This document shows, piece after piece, positions 24,733-24,748 of a DNA stretch of 24,748 bases. Numbering within the stretch: position 1 is the first letter of the stretch; each line of letters begins with the position of its first letter. Origin of the DNA: Candidatus Kapaibacterium sp. (GTDB lineage Bacteria; Bacteroidota; Ignavibacteria; Kapaibacteriales; UBA2268). The position numbers were made by a program, and so were the translations under genes. The notes below the pieces were generated by a model. That model saw nothing but the letters and a program-made list of their open reading frames with translations. It was not told where the DNA came from and made no database searches. The stretch is from NCBI GenBank assembly GCA_938038165.1, contig CALHRB010000259.1, positions 1-24,748 of the forward strand, given 5' to 3'.

Positions 24733-24748
24733 AAAAATAAATTTTATT

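Noticed and set aside
1..24748. CRISPR array, tRNA, rRNA or insertion sequence
   Set aside because: No regularly spaced repeats, cloverleaf-like segments, ribosomal RNA motifs or transposase frames were seen on either strand.

Overview
The window reads as chromosomal DNA of an AT-rich, diderm member of the Bacteroidota/Chlorobiota (FCB) superphylum. Evidence: two secreted proteins with type IX secretion (T9SS) C-terminal sorting domains, two TonB-dependent receptors (one with an N-terminal carboxypeptidase-regulatory-like domain), TAnnTTTG promoter elements, and an LpxR-type lipid A deacylase. Several genes have clear AGGAG-type Shine-Dalgarno sequences, which is unusual for classical Bacteroidetes and fits better with Kapabacteria/Ignavibacteria-like lineages. 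That placement is an inference.

Layout. 1-620: the 3' part of an Mrr-type restriction endonuclease followed by a hairpin repeat that looks like a right-truncated integron attC site. 845-6424 (-): an 1859-aa Tyr-rich, GEVED/beta-helix T9SS surface protein. 6425-6832: a divergent spacer packed with small palindromes. 6833-8155 (+): a divergent aspartate kinase. 8218-9588 (-): an aldehyde dehydrogenase. 9701-10657 (+): an LpxR-like enzyme. 10689-11338 (-): an arsenic remnant, with an intact thioredoxin-type arsC overlapping by 4 nt a decayed arsM (arsenite methyltransferase) fragment found by reading the apparently empty spacer. 11442-16566 (-): a T9SS beta-helix protein and a TonB-dependent receptor, each with its own promoter. 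16874-18496 (+): a long YeiH-type putative anion exporter plus a 52-aa single-pass membrane microprotein. 18881-24629 (-): a three-gene operon encoding a lipoprotein with a beta-propeller and a phosphoesterase domain, a TonB-dependent receptor, and phosphonoacetaldehyde hydrolase (PhnX).

How they may work together. The right third looks like a phosphorus-acquisition region. The lipoprotein/TonB receptor/PhnX operon couples an envelope phosphoesterase and an outer-membrane transporter to cytosolic C-P bond cleavage, without the usual PhnW transaminase. The neighbouring receptor and beta-helix protein carry matching operator-like elements, TTAACW-N5-TTAACW-N7-TATAWT, with the 11-bp repeat period expected of PhoB/PhoP-family response regulators. 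Arsenate, the toxic analogue of phosphate, is handled by the adjacent ArsC. A phosphate-starvation regulon that includes phosphonate salvage is the main hypothesis; no substrate can be proven from sequence alone.
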